Shown: piece by piece, positions 33,249-41,880 of the stretch
Layout: each line of letters begins with the position of its first letter
Numbering within the stretch: position 1 is the stretch's first letter
Assembly (NCBI GenBank): GCA_045039925.1
Contig: CP108400.1
Coordinates: 3,472,001 to 3,536,000, forward strand
DNA: 64,000 nt
Origin: Yinghuangia sp045039925
GTDB taxonomy: Bacteria; Actinomycetota; Actinomycetes; Streptomycetales; Streptomycetaceae
Reading direction: 5' to 3'
The notes under the pieces: model-generated
What the model saw: only the letters and a program-made list of their open reading frames with translations
Databases searched by the model: none
Told to the model about the DNA's origin: nothing
Made by a program: the position numbers and the translations under genes

Positions 33249-35867
33249 GTGACCATCGACCGTGAGGCCGTCAACGCCCGCGTCGCGCAGGCTCCGCAGA
33301 CCCGCCGCCAGAGCGGCGTCGCCGCCCTCCTCGGGGGCATCCACCGCAGTGCCGAGCTCAAGGGCTGGCTCAAGGGCGGCTCGCTCGCCCTGCCGCCCGT
33401 CGCCGAGCGCGCGGACGGCACCTGGACGCTGACCGCGGTGGTGGCCGTCGGCCGCCGCGAGCCGCAGGCGCCCGTCATCACCGTCGCCCCCGCGTGGGGC
33501 GCCGTGCAGTGGGAGTGGCCTTCGCAGAAGGTGCTCCAGCACATCACCCTGGCCGAGCACGCCGAGGCCGCCGAGATGCTCGCGAAGGCCAAGTCCGCCG
33601 GGAGCGAAGGCGGTTGGAACCTGTCGATGCAGGCCGAGGCGCTGGCGGCGCGGGCCCGCTTCTTCCAGACGCTGACCCGCTTCGTGTCGGAGCCGGGCGA
33701 GCGCGACCTGAAGCTGCTCACGCGCGCCTACGCCCAGGTGCTGCCGCGCGCCGCGTACCCCGTGTACCACGCGCTCGTGCCGAGCACCCGGGCGTGGCTC
33801 CAGGTCTCGCCGGCCGCTTCCGGCCAGGCGTCGGCCGGCCGTGAGGCCCGCTCGCGCTCGGCGTCGGGCGGTTCCGCCGAGGCCGGCGTCGCCGGTCTAC
33901 CCGGCCCGCCGAGGACCGCGGCGCAGCCTCCGGCTGCTCCGAAGACGGCCCCGGCCGGTGGCGTGGCGCGGGGTGCGGGGGCCCCGGCGCGCGGAACCGG
34001 CACGTCCTCGGCGGGCGTTCCTCCCCAGCGGGCCGTCACCCGGCCGGGTGCGGGCGCTCCCGCGGTGGCCGGGCGTACCGAGGGCTCCGGCCCGAGCCTG
34101 GTCAAGTCCGCGGGGGCCGCGCTCAGCGACCCCATCACCCGGGCCCGGGAGTTGGCCGAGCGGTTCGGCCTGGAGCAGATCTGCACCGAGGTCGACCGCC
34201 TGCGGGCACGCATGCGCCGGCCCGGCTTCCGGATCGCGGTGGTGGGCGAGTTCGGCCGCGGCAAGTCGACGCTGGTGAACCGGCTCCTCGGGGCGAAGGT
34301 GGTCCCCGAGGGCCGGCACACCCGCGTACCGGTGGTGATCGCGCCGGGCCCGGAGGCGCGCATCGAACTGCAGTACGCCGACGGGCGGTCCGAGGTCCGC
34401 CCCGCGGTGGCGGCGTCCTGGGACGGCGTCGACGAGGCCGCGTCCGCGACCGGCGACGACGCGCTGGTCGGCGTCCGCGTGCTCGTCGAGGACCCCGAAC
34501 TCGCCCGGCTCGACGTCGAGATCGTGGACACCCCGGGAGTCAACGCCGGGCATGGCGACGGCGTCGACGACGACCGGGCGCAGGACCTCGTACGGCGCAC
34601 GGTCGCGGCGAGCGACGCGGTGTTCATGGTCGTGTCGGCGAGCCAGCCGCTCGGCATCTCGGAGACGTCGTTCCTGGAGGAGGAGGTGATCGCCCGTCAT
34701 GTCCCGCGCATCACGGTGGTCGTCTCCAAGCTCGACACGGTCGACGACGACGAGCGCGAGGACATCGTCGACTACCTCGGCGGCCGGGTGCGCCGCATCG
34801 CACCGGTGCTCGAAGTACTCGCCGGGCCGCACCGCGAGGACGCCGCCCCGCTCGCGGGGGTGCGCGGGCGCCTGGAGGAGTACGCCGCCTCGGGTGGCCG
34901 CCGGGCCATGCGCGCCCGCCAGACCGCCGGCCAACTCCTCGGCCTGCTGGAGGAGATGACGGAACTCGCCCGGCAGGGTGTGGCGAACAGCGTGCTGAGC
35001 GTGGAGGACCGGCGGCGCGCGGCGGATGCCGCCGAGGTCGAGATCGACAACATGACCGCCGAATGGGGCAAGGTCCGCGTCGAGTTGCAGCGCAGGCGCG
35101 GGGAGACGGCCGAGAAGTTCCGCGAGCACCTGACCCAGTCCCGCGACGACCTGCTGGGCACGCTGCGGTACGAGATGGAGCGCACGCCCGACCCGAAGAC
35201 GTGGTGGGAGCGCGACCTGCCGTTCCGGCTGCGCCGCGAACTCACCGCGCTGGCCAAGAAGTACGAGGGGCAGTTGCACTCCAGCGTGCAGGCCGACCTC
35301 CAGTGGCTGGACGCCCAGATGAAGCGGCACTTCGGCGCGGGCACCACGCACAAGGTCGACAAGGCCGAGCAGTTGTCGACCGAGTTCGAGCTGAACGAGG
35401 CCGAGGAACTGGGCCTGAAGGACCTCAAGAGCCGCAAGCTGGCGTGGCGCATCGGGCCCAGCGGCGTCGCGGTGCTCGGCATGCTCGTCATCCCGCTGAC
35501 CGGCGGCCTCGCGGCCATTCCGATGGGTGCGGGCATGGCCGCGTCGGTCGGCGGCATGGTGCTCGGCGAGGTGAAGTCCGGTTCGCTGACCGAGGGGCAG
35601 CGGGTCCAGGCGGCGAAGGGCCTGGAGCCCGCGGTCGAGGAGGTGCTGTCGGGCTTCTCGCAGCAGGTGTCGGACCGGCTGCACACGCTGTACGCGGGCG
35701 TCATGGACGAGGCCGTGCGCGGGCAGAAGGCGTGGCGCACCGACCGGCTGGCCGCCCTGACCGCGCAGGGCACCGGCGGACCCGACTGGCAGGAACTGTT
35801 CACCCGAACCCAGGAATTGATCACCGGTGTCGACGCCTTGATCGACGGTGGGAGTGCCGGCGCCTGA
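33249..35867 (+). CDS. dynamin-like GTPase 2 with unique N-terminal domain
   Basis: An 872-aa protein. Residues 1-188 form an unrecognised domain (QWEWPSQKVLQHITLAEHAE, SMQAEALAARARFFQTLTRF), 189-285 a Pro/Ala/Gly-rich linker, and from about 325 a dynamin-type GTPase domain with G1 GEFGRGKST (333-341), G3 DTPG (427-430) and G4 SKLD (493-496). After a long helical region two hydrophobic segments at about 740-775 (VAVLGMLVIPLTGGLAAIPMG) would insert into a membrane, as in IniC/BDLP-like proteins. GTG 33249 follows GAGAGGAAAC. It likely pairs with one of the other GTPases encoded here, as bacterial dynamins often act as heteromers. Confidence 0.87.
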   Translation: MTIDREAVNARVAQAPQTRRQSGVAALLGGIHRSAELKGWLKGGSLALPPVAERADGTWTLTAVVAVGRREPQAPVITVAPAWGAVQWEWPSQKVLQHITLAEHAEAAEMLAKAKSAGSEGGWNLSMQAEALAARARFFQTLTRFVSEPGERDLKLLTRAYAQVLPRAAYPVYHALVPSTRAWLQVSPAASGQASAGREARSRSASGGSAEAGVAGLPGPPRTAAQPPAAPKTAPAGGVARGAGAPARGTGTSSAGVPPQRAVTRPGAGAPAVAGRTEGSGPSLVKSAGAALSDPITRARELAERFGLEQICTEVDRLRARMRRPGFRIAVVGEFGRGKSTLVNRLLGAKVVPEGRHTRVPVVIAPGPEARIELQYADGRSEVRPAVAASWDGVDEAASATGDDALVGVRVLVEDPELARLDVEIVDTPGVNAGHGDGVDDDRAQDLVRRTVAASDAVFMVVSASQPLGISETSFLEEEVIARHVPRITVVVSKLDTVDDDEREDIVDYLGGRVRRIAPVLEVLAGPHREDAAPLAGVRGRLEEYAASGGRRAMRARQTAGQLLGLLEEMTELARQGVANSVLSVEDRRRAADAAEVEIDNMTAEWGKVRVELQRRRGETAEKFREHLTQSRDDLLGTLRYEMERTPDPKTWWERDLPFRLRRELTALAKKYEGQLHSSVQADLQWLDAQMKRHFGAGTTHKVDKAEQLSTEFELNEAEELGLKDLKSRKLAWRIGPSGVAVLGMLVIPLTGGLAAIPMGAGMAASVGGMVLGEVKSGSLTEGQRVQAAKGLEPAVEEVLSGFSQQVSDRLHTLYAGVMDEAVRGQKAWRTDRLAALTAQGTGGPDWQELFTRTQELITGVDALIDGGSAGA

Positions 35868-35963
35868 CAGCCGCAGACTGGTGGCAGACCGATGAACGTA
35901 TGATCCGTGGTTCGGCACGGACGTCGGGCGGGGCGGGCCGACGCGCCGTAGGGAGGGAGAACA

Positions 35964-37940
35964 GTGGAGCAGCACCGGGCCCAGGGAGGAGCGGGCGGGT
36001 ACAGCGCGTGGCGCGCCCGCCAGGAGACCCTGGTCGAGCTCATCGACCGGCTGACGCCGATCATCTCCGGCCTGTCGATCGGCAGCGGCGTCAAGAAGCT
36101 GGCGTCGGTGCGCACCCGGGCCGCGTCCGAGGCGTTCAAGGTGATGATCGTCGGCGAGTTCAAGCGCGGCAAGAGCACGGTCATCAACGCGATGCTGGGC
36201 GACAAGGTCCTGCCGTCGTTCGCGCGGCCGTGCACCGCGATCATCAACGAGGTCATGTGGGCGGACCAGCGCTCGGCGCTGATCTACCCGCTGGAGGCGG
36301 ACGGCAGCGCGGGTGACCCGATCCCGGTCGGGGTCGAGGAGATCGTCGACTACGTCACCATCGGGGCGGACGACGACAACACGCCCAACCCGTACCAGCG
36401 CGCGGTGGTGCGGTGGCCGCTCGAACTGTGCCGCAACGGCGTGGTGGTGGTGGACTCCCCCGGCCTCAACGAGGCGCCGGAGCGCGAGCGCGTGACGCTG
36501 GCGTACCTCGAACAGGCCGACGTGCTGGTGTTCGTGGTCGACTGCCAGGCCGCGATGTCGCGCAGCGAGCAGTTGTTCCTGGACGTGCACGTCAAGGCGC
36601 GCGGCCACGAGGACGTCTTCTACGTCGGCAACAAGATCAACCTGGTCGAGGAGGAGGAGCGCGAGGACGTCAAGCGCGAGATCCGCAAGCGCCTCGGCCC
36701 GTACGTCTCCCGCCCCGACCGGGTGTTCTTCGTCAACGCGCGGGCCGCGCTGAACGGCCGCCGCAAGGACGACCCCGCGCTGGTCGGCGAGTCCGGCATG
36801 GTGGAACTGGAGCGGGCGCTCGAGGAGTTCCTGACGCGCGAGCGCGGCCGGGCGAAGATCCTCTCGCCGGCCCGCGAGCTGAAGTACCTGCTGATCGAGG
36901 CCCGGGAGCAGATCGACCGCAAGGAGGCGCTGCTCACGCAGAGCGTCGACGACCTGCGGGCGACGTACGAGCGCGTGCAGGTGCCGCTGACCCGCCTGGA
37001 GCAGAACCGCCGCGTCATCGTCGCCCAGATGGAAGGCCACCTGCGCGAGACGCGCGGCGAAGTCGAGGACGCCGGGCGCCGGTTCATGAACCGGGTGGTC
37101 AGCCAGGTGCCGGGCTGGGCCCGCGACTACGACCCCAGCAACACGCTCGGCGCCAACCCGTTCAAGGCGCGCGAGAAGATGGAGGCGGCGGTCCGGGAGA
37201 TCTCCGACCACCTGTCGGGGCGCATCCAGGTCGCCTTCGCCGAGTGGCAGGAGAAGGAGCTCAAGCCGCTGCTGGCGCGGCGGGTCGAGGACCTGGAGCG
37301 GTCCATCGACGACGACGTGAAGCAGTTCGTGACGCGCATCGACGAGATCCGCGCGTCGCTGACGCGCGACGACGCCGAGACGCAGGTGCTGAAGGTCCCG
37401 GACAAGACCCAGGCGCCGCTGGAACGCCTGCTCGCGGACGCGGTGTCCTTCGTGCTGGACCCGCGCACCGCGTTGAGCGGCGGCCGGTTCAGCCTGCGCA
37501 CGATGCTGACGACGCTGCTGCCGCAGATCGCGGTCGGGGCGATCGCGGTGTTCGTGGGGCTCGGCCCGGTAGCGATCTTCGCGATGCTGCTGGGCGGCAA
37601 CCTGTTCCGCGGCGCGCTCCAGCTCAACAAGGCGAACCAGCGCATGAAGGAGCAGGTCGCCGAGCAGCTGGTGGAGGAACTGCGCGGCCGCGCGGACGCG
37701 GACGTGCAGAACCTCGGGGACGAGATCACCAAGCAGTTGCGCACCATGCGCGACGCCATCGCCCAGGGGCTGGACGCGGAGATCAAGAGCATCCGCGACG
37801 AGGTCGGCGAGGCGCTGAAGACCAAGGAGCAGGGCGAGTCCGACGCCAAGAGGACCGGGGCGGACCTGCGGCGCTATGCGGGTGAGCTGAACCGCATCGA
37901 CGAGCAGCTCGCGGACCTGATCATGGACGTCGCACTGTAG
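35964..37940 (+). CDS. dynamin-like GTPase 3 (IniC-like)
   Basis: A 658-aa dynamin-family GTPase with G1 GEFKRGKST (64-72), switch region with FARPCTAIINE, G3 DSPGLNE (about 163-169) and G4 NKIN (about 223-226). Helical regions include YERVQVPLTRLEQNRRVIVAQMEGHLRE; a paired hydrophobic segment (about 518-545, LLPQIAVGAIAVFVGLGPVAIFAMLL) is the likely membrane paddle, followed by a C-terminal coiled-coil. GTG 35964 follows GGGAGGGA. The gene is 96 bp after dynamin-like gene 2 in the same direction. The order of two or more adjacent dynamin-like genes recalls mycobacterial iniA-iniC. Confidence 0.88.
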   Translation: MEQHRAQGGAGGYSAWRARQETLVELIDRLTPIISGLSIGSGVKKLASVRTRAASEAFKVMIVGEFKRGKSTVINAMLGDKVLPSFARPCTAIINEVMWADQRSALIYPLEADGSAGDPIPVGVEEIVDYVTIGADDDNTPNPYQRAVVRWPLELCRNGVVVVDSPGLNEAPERERVTLAYLEQADVLVFVVDCQAAMSRSEQLFLDVHVKARGHEDVFYVGNKINLVEEEEREDVKREIRKRLGPYVSRPDRVFFVNARAALNGRRKDDPALVGESGMVELERALEEFLTRERGRAKILSPARELKYLLIEAREQIDRKEALLTQSVDDLRATYERVQVPLTRLEQNRRVIVAQMEGHLRETRGEVEDAGRRFMNRVVSQVPGWARDYDPSNTLGANPFKAREKMEAAVREISDHLSGRIQVAFAEWQEKELKPLLARRVEDLERSIDDDVKQFVTRIDEIRASLTRDDAETQVLKVPDKTQAPLERLLADAVSFVLDPRTALSGGRFSLRTMLTTLLPQIAVGAIAVFVGLGPVAIFAMLLGGNLFRGALQLNKANQRMKEQVAEQLVEELRGRADADVQNLGDEITKQLRTMRDAIAQGLDAEIKSIRDEVGEALKTKEQGESDAKRTGADLRRYAGELNRIDEQLADLIMDVAL

Positions 37941-37958
37941 CGGGACGCCGGGACGGGA

Positions 37959-38162
37959 GTGCGGCTCCCCGGACGAGTGGGAGTACGCGTGCGGGGCGGG
38001 GACGGGGACACTGTTCCGGTGGGGCGACTCGTACCCGGAAAGCGCCGATCCGTTGCATGGCTGCCGCTGGCGAGCGCGTACCGGCTCACGCCACAGCCCG
38101 AACCGCGGGAGGAGTACGTCGCCGAGGCGAAGGTGCGCCCGGTGGTCGAACTCCTGCCCTGA
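37959..38162 (+). CDS. small hypothetical protein
   Basis: A 67-residue frame beginning at GTG 37959, 18 bp after the third GTPase gene, with GGGACGGGA as a possible ribosome site. Codon bias is weak in the first half and more coding-like in the second (SVAWLPLASAYRLTPQPEPREEYVAEAKVRPVVELL). It ends 5 bp before the convergent hemW stop. It may be a genuine small partner or a gene remnant; no family was recognised. Confidence 0.35.
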   Translation: MRLPGRVGVRVRGGDGDTVPVGRLVPGKRRSVAWLPLASAYRLTPQPEPREEYVAEAKVRPVVELLP

Positions 38163-38167
38163 CGCCC

Positions 38168-39394
38168 TCAGTCGACGAGGTCGCGCACCACGGCGTCGGC
38201 CAGGAGCCGGCCCTTCAGGGTGAGTACGGCGTGCCGGTCGGCGAACTTCGCGGGGTCCAACAGGCCCTCGGTGACCGCCTGTTCGGCGGCGGCCATGCCC
38301 TTCTCGCGCAGCAGGGACAGCGGGCAGCCGTCCTTGAGGCGGAGTTCGAGCAGGATGCGTTCGACGCGGCGGTCCTCGTCGGTGAGCAGTTCGCGGCCCT
38401 GGGCGGGTGACTCGCCGACGGCGACGCGCTCGGCGTACGCCTTGGGGTGCTTCGCGTTCCACCACCGCACGCCGCCGACGTGGCTGTGCGCGCCGGGACC
38501 GGCGCCCCACCAGTCCGCACCGGTCCAGTACAGCTCGTTGTGGTGGCAGCGCGCGGCGCCGGAGGTGGCCCAGTTGCTGACCTCGTACCAGCCGAGCCCG
38601 CCCGCGGTGAGGGCCTCCTCGGCCATCAGGTAGCGGTCGGCGAGCACGTCGTCGTCGGGCAGCGGCAGTTCCCCGCGCCGGATGCGGCCGGCGATGCGCG
38701 TGCCGTCCTCGATGATCAGCGCGTACGCCGACACGTGGTCGGGCTCCGCGGCGAGGACCGCGTCGAGGGACGCCTGCCAGTCCTCGTCGGTCTCCCCCGG
38801 CGTTCCGTAGATCAGGTCGAGGTTGACGTGCTCGAACCCCGCGGCACGGGCCTCGGCGACGCACTCCTGCGCGCGGCCGGGCGTGTGGTGGCGGTCGAGC
38901 ACCTGGAGCACGTGCGCGCGGGCGCTCTGCATGCCGAAGGAGAGCCGGGTGAACCCCGCCTCGCGCAGGTGGGCGAGGTACGCGGGGTCGACCGACTCCG
39001 GGTTGGCCTCGGTGGTCACCTCGACCGCGTCGGCGAGGCCGAACTCGTCGCGGATCGCGCCCAGGATGCGCGACAGTTCGGCGGCCGGGAGGAGGGTGGG
39101 GGTGCCGCCGCCGAAGAAGACGGTCTCGACGGGGCGGTCCGCGGCGCCGAGGACGCGGCGGGCGAGGCGGATCTCGGCGATCGCGTCGTCGGCGTACCCG
39201 GCCTGGGAGGCGCCGCCGCCCAGTTCCGCGGCGGTGTAGGTGTTGAAGTCGCAGTAGCCGCACCGGGACGCACAGTAGGGGACGTGCACGTAGAACCCGA
39301 ACGGGCGCGGCCGGTCGTCGGTCCCGGCCAGGGCGGACGCGGGCAGGGAGCCGTCGAGGGGCGCGGGCAGGCCGTCGGGGAGTGCGGAGGGCAT
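38168..39394 (-). CDS. hemW: radical SAM heme chaperone HemW
   Basis: A 408-aa radical SAM protein related to coproporphyrinogen III dehydrogenase. The iron-sulfur motif is CASRCGYCDFNTY (CxxxCxxC), preceded by FGFYVHVPY and followed by VFFGGGTPTLLPAAEL and EANPESVDPAYL. The HemN C-terminal domain is present (LNELYWTGADWWGAGPGAHSHVGG-like segment and LRLKDGCPLSLL). Despite frequent annotation as an oxidase, HemW proteins bind heme and deliver it to target enzymes. I start at ATG 39394; the open frame extends upstream to 39487 without family similarity. It marks the return of the core gene order after the accessory block. Confidence 0.94.
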   Translation of the reverse strand: MPSALPDGLPAPLDGSLPASALAGTDDRPRPFGFYVHVPYCASRCGYCDFNTYTAAELGGGASQAGYADDAIAEIRLARRVLGAADRPVETVFFGGGTPTLLPAAELSRILGAIRDEFGLADAVEVTTEANPESVDPAYLAHLREAGFTRLSFGMQSARAHVLQVLDRHHTPGRAQECVAEARAAGFEHVNLDLIYGTPGETDEDWQASLDAVLAAEPDHVSAYALIIEDGTRIAGRIRRGELPLPDDDVLADRYLMAEEALTAGGLGWYEVSNWATSGAARCHHNELYWTGADWWGAGPGAHSHVGGVRWWNAKHPKAYAERVAVGESPAQGRELLTDEDRRVERILLELRLKDGCPLSLLREKGMAAAEQAVTEGLLDPAKFADRHAVLTLKGRLLADAVVRDLVD

Positions 39395-39762
39395 CCGCCC
39401 AGTCTCCACGACGGGGCGTCCGGACCCCAAACGGCGTCGCACCCGGGACGCCGGGGGCGGCTGGGGCGGCTGGTGTGCCCGGTGCATCCGGTGTGTCCGG
39501 CGGTTGGGGGCGTCGGGCCATCAGCGTTCCGCATAGCCCCCATAAGCAATGAACAGGAGTAATTCGGACCCTCGTGGCAATCCTCATGCCCGGCCGGGAC
39601 GTCCCTCCCGGCGGGCCCATGGCCGGTTACGGCAGCCCGCCTCGTCCCCGGCCAGGGCTCCACGCACACGCGGAAGGGCGGTCTCCCGGCAAGCCGGGGA
39701 CCGCCCTTCCATATGGCACGGACGACGGCGGCAGTCTTCGGGCGCCGCCGCGTCGCGCGCCG
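39395..39762. other. intergenic region between hemW and lepA
   Basis: A 368-bp gap holding the hemW promoter side and the lepA terminator (39672-39710). Around 39530-39560 there is an AT-richer patch that could be the hemW promoter. No gene was recognised. Confidence 0.55.
39672..39710 (-). terminator. terminator after lepA
   Basis: A 12-bp perfect stem (GGAAGGGCGGTC / complement) extended by a 6-bp inner stem around an AA loop with one bulged T. It lies 52 bp downstream of the lepA stop and is strong enough to act in both directions. Confidence 0.88.
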
Positions 39763-41619
39763 CTACTTCTTCTTGTCGGCGCCGTCCGACTCGGTCGACA
39801 GCGCGGCGATGAACGCCTCCTGCGGCACCTCGACGCGGCCGACCATCTTCATGCGCTTCTTGCCTTCCTTCTGCTTCTCGAGCAGCTTCCGCTTGCGGGA
39901 GATGTCACCGCCGTAGCACTTGGCAAGCACGTCCTTGCGGATGGCGCGGATGTTCTCGCGCGCGATCACGCGCGCGCCGACCGCAGCCTGGATCGGCACC
40001 TCGAACTGCTGACGCGGGATCAACTCGCGCAGCTTCTTGGTCATTTCGACGCCGTAGTTGTACGCCTTGTCCTTGTGCACGATCGCGCTGAACGCGTCGA
40101 CCGCCTCGCCCTGCAGCAGGATGTCGACCTTGACCAGCTCCGACATCTGCTCGCCGGTGGGCTCGTAGTCGAGCGACGCGTACCCGCGCGTCTTCGACTT
40201 GAGCTGGTCGAAGAAGTCGAACACGATCTCCGCGAGCGGCAGCGTGTAGCGCAGCTCCACGCGGTCCTCGGACAGGTAGTCCATGCCGAGCAGGTTGCCG
40301 CGCCGGGACTGGCACAGCTCCATGATCGCGCCGACGTACTCGCTCGGCGCGAGGACCGTCGAGCGTACGACCGGCTCGTGCACCTCGGCGATCTTGCCGC
40401 CCGGGAACTCACTCGGGTTGGTCACCGTGTGCTCGGTGCCGTCCTCCATGACCACCCGGTACACCACGCTCGGCGCGGTCGAGATCAGGTCGAGCCCGAA
40501 CTCCCGCTCCAGGCGCTCGCGGATGATCTCCAGGTGCAGCAGCCCCAGGAAGCCGCAGCGGAAGCCGAAGCCGAGTGCCGCCGAGGTCTCCGGCTCCCAG
40601 ACCAGCGCGGCATCGTTGAGCTGGAGCTTCTCCAGGGCGTCGCGCAGCTCGGGGTAGTCCGAGCCGTCCAGCGGATACAGGCCCGAGAACACCATCGGAC
40701 GCGGGTCCTTGTAGCCGCCGAGCGCCTCGGTCGCGCCCTTGTGCTGCGAGGTGATGGTGTCACCGACACGGGACTGCCGGACGTCCTTCACACCCGTGAT
40801 GATGTAGCCGACCTCGCCGACGCCCAGGCCGTCCGCGGCCTTCGGCTCCGGCGAGATGACGCCGATCTCCAGCAGTTCGTGGGTCGCGCCGGTCGACATC
40901 ATCTGGATGCGCTCGCGCTTGGTGAGCCCGCCGTCGATGACACGGACGTACGTCACGACGCCGCGGTACGAGTCGTACACCGAGTCGAAGATCATCGCGC
41001 GGGCCGGGGCGTCCTTCACGCCGACCGGCGGCGGGACGAGGCGCACGCACTCGTTGAGCAGTTCGGCGACGCCCTCGCCGGTCTTGCCGCTGACCCGCAG
41101 GACGTCGTCGGCCTCGCAGCCGATGATGTGCGCGAGTTCCTCGGCGTACTTCTCGGGCTGCGCGGCAGGCAGGTCGATCTTGTTGAGCACCGGAATGATC
41201 GCGAGGTCGTTCTCCAGCGCCAGGTAGAGGTTGGCGAGGGTCTGCGCCTCGATGCCCTGGGCGGCGTCCACCAGCAGGACCGCGCCTTCGCACGCGGCGA
41301 GCGAGCGCGAGACCTCGTACGTGAAGTCCACGTGGCCCGGGGTGTCGATCATGTTCAGGATGTGCACGCGCCCGTCTTCGGCGGTCCACGGGAGGCGCAC
41401 CGCCTGCGACTTGATGGTGATGCCGCGCTCGCGCTCGATGTCCATGCGGTCGAGGTACTGCGCGCGCATCTGCCGCGCGTCGACCACACCGGTGATCTGG
41501 AGCATCCGGTCGGCGAGCGTGGACTTGCCGTGGTCGATGTGGGCGATGATGCAGAAATTGCGGATCAGCGCCGGGTCGGTACGGCTGGGCTCCGGCACGT
41601 TCACGGGGGTCGCGGGCAC
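39763..41619 (-). CDS. lepA: elongation factor 4 (LepA)
   Basis: A 618-aa translational GTPase that can back-translocate ribosomes and assists ribosome assembly and fidelity under stress. GTPase motifs are FCIIAHIDHGKSTLADR (G1), DTPGHVDF (G3) and NKIDLP (G4); the LepA-specific C-terminal domain with KMVGRVEVPQEAFIAAL is present. I start at GTG 41619 (VPATPVNVPEPSRTDP), which agrees with the family and has GGAAG 6 bp upstream. The frame remains open to 41709 without similarity. The upstream region carries an odd tandem repeat (41667-41800). Confidence 0.96.
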   Translation of the reverse strand: MPATPVNVPEPSRTDPALIRNFCIIAHIDHGKSTLADRMLQITGVVDARQMRAQYLDRMDIERERGITIKSQAVRLPWTAEDGRVHILNMIDTPGHVDFTYEVSRSLAACEGAVLLVDAAQGIEAQTLANLYLALENDLAIIPVLNKIDLPAAQPEKYAEELAHIIGCEADDVLRVSGKTGEGVAELLNECVRLVPPPVGVKDAPARAMIFDSVYDSYRGVVTYVRVIDGGLTKRERIQMMSTGATHELLEIGVISPEPKAADGLGVGEVGYIITGVKDVRQSRVGDTITSQHKGATEALGGYKDPRPMVFSGLYPLDGSDYPELRDALEKLQLNDAALVWEPETSAALGFGFRCGFLGLLHLEIIRERLEREFGLDLISTAPSVVYRVVMEDGTEHTVTNPSEFPGGKIAEVHEPVVRSTVLAPSEYVGAIMELCQSRRGNLLGMDYLSEDRVELRYTLPLAEIVFDFFDQLKSKTRGYASLDYEPTGEQMSELVKVDILLQGEAVDAFSAIVHKDKAYNYGVEMTKKLRELIPRQQFEVPIQAAVGARVIARENIRAIRKDVLAKCYGGDISRKRKLLEKQKEGKKRMKMVGRVEVPQEAFIAALSTESDGADKKK

Positions 41620-41666
41620 GCAGGCTTCCAGGTTCTCGGGCTCGGTGGGCAGGGACTGGGGCAGTG

Positions 41667-41800
41667 GTACTGCGGGTGCTGCTCGCAATACAGGCACTGC
41701 TCGTTGCAAGAACTACTCGTTACCGGTACTGCTCGTTACAGGTGCTGCTCGTCGTGACAGGTACTGCTCGACACAAGTACTACTCGTTACAGGTACTACT
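41667..41800. repeat. degenerate 16-bp tandem repeat in the lepA leader
   Basis: About eight imperfect units of GTACTGCTCGTTACAG, mostly 16 bp with some 18-19 bp, between lepA and the divergent kinase gene. The array is less GC-rich than its surroundings and would lie in the lepA 5' untranslated region. All reading frames stay open across it, but no protein is supported. Confidence 0.8.
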
Positions 41801-41880
41801 GGGACGAAACGGCCGCGCGGTCGACTTGCGGAAGGCCGGGCCGTCGCACACGTGACGCGGGCATACCCCATCATCGTCCC

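Noticed and set aside
33897..39620. 1907-codon minus-strand open frame
   Set aside because: It is antisense to the dynamin-like genes and only covers hemW in a different frame; repetitive Arg/Gly content marks a GC shadow.
41667..41800. CRISPR array
   Set aside because: Units are contiguous and degenerate with no unique spacers and no cas genes nearby; it is a plain tandem repeat.
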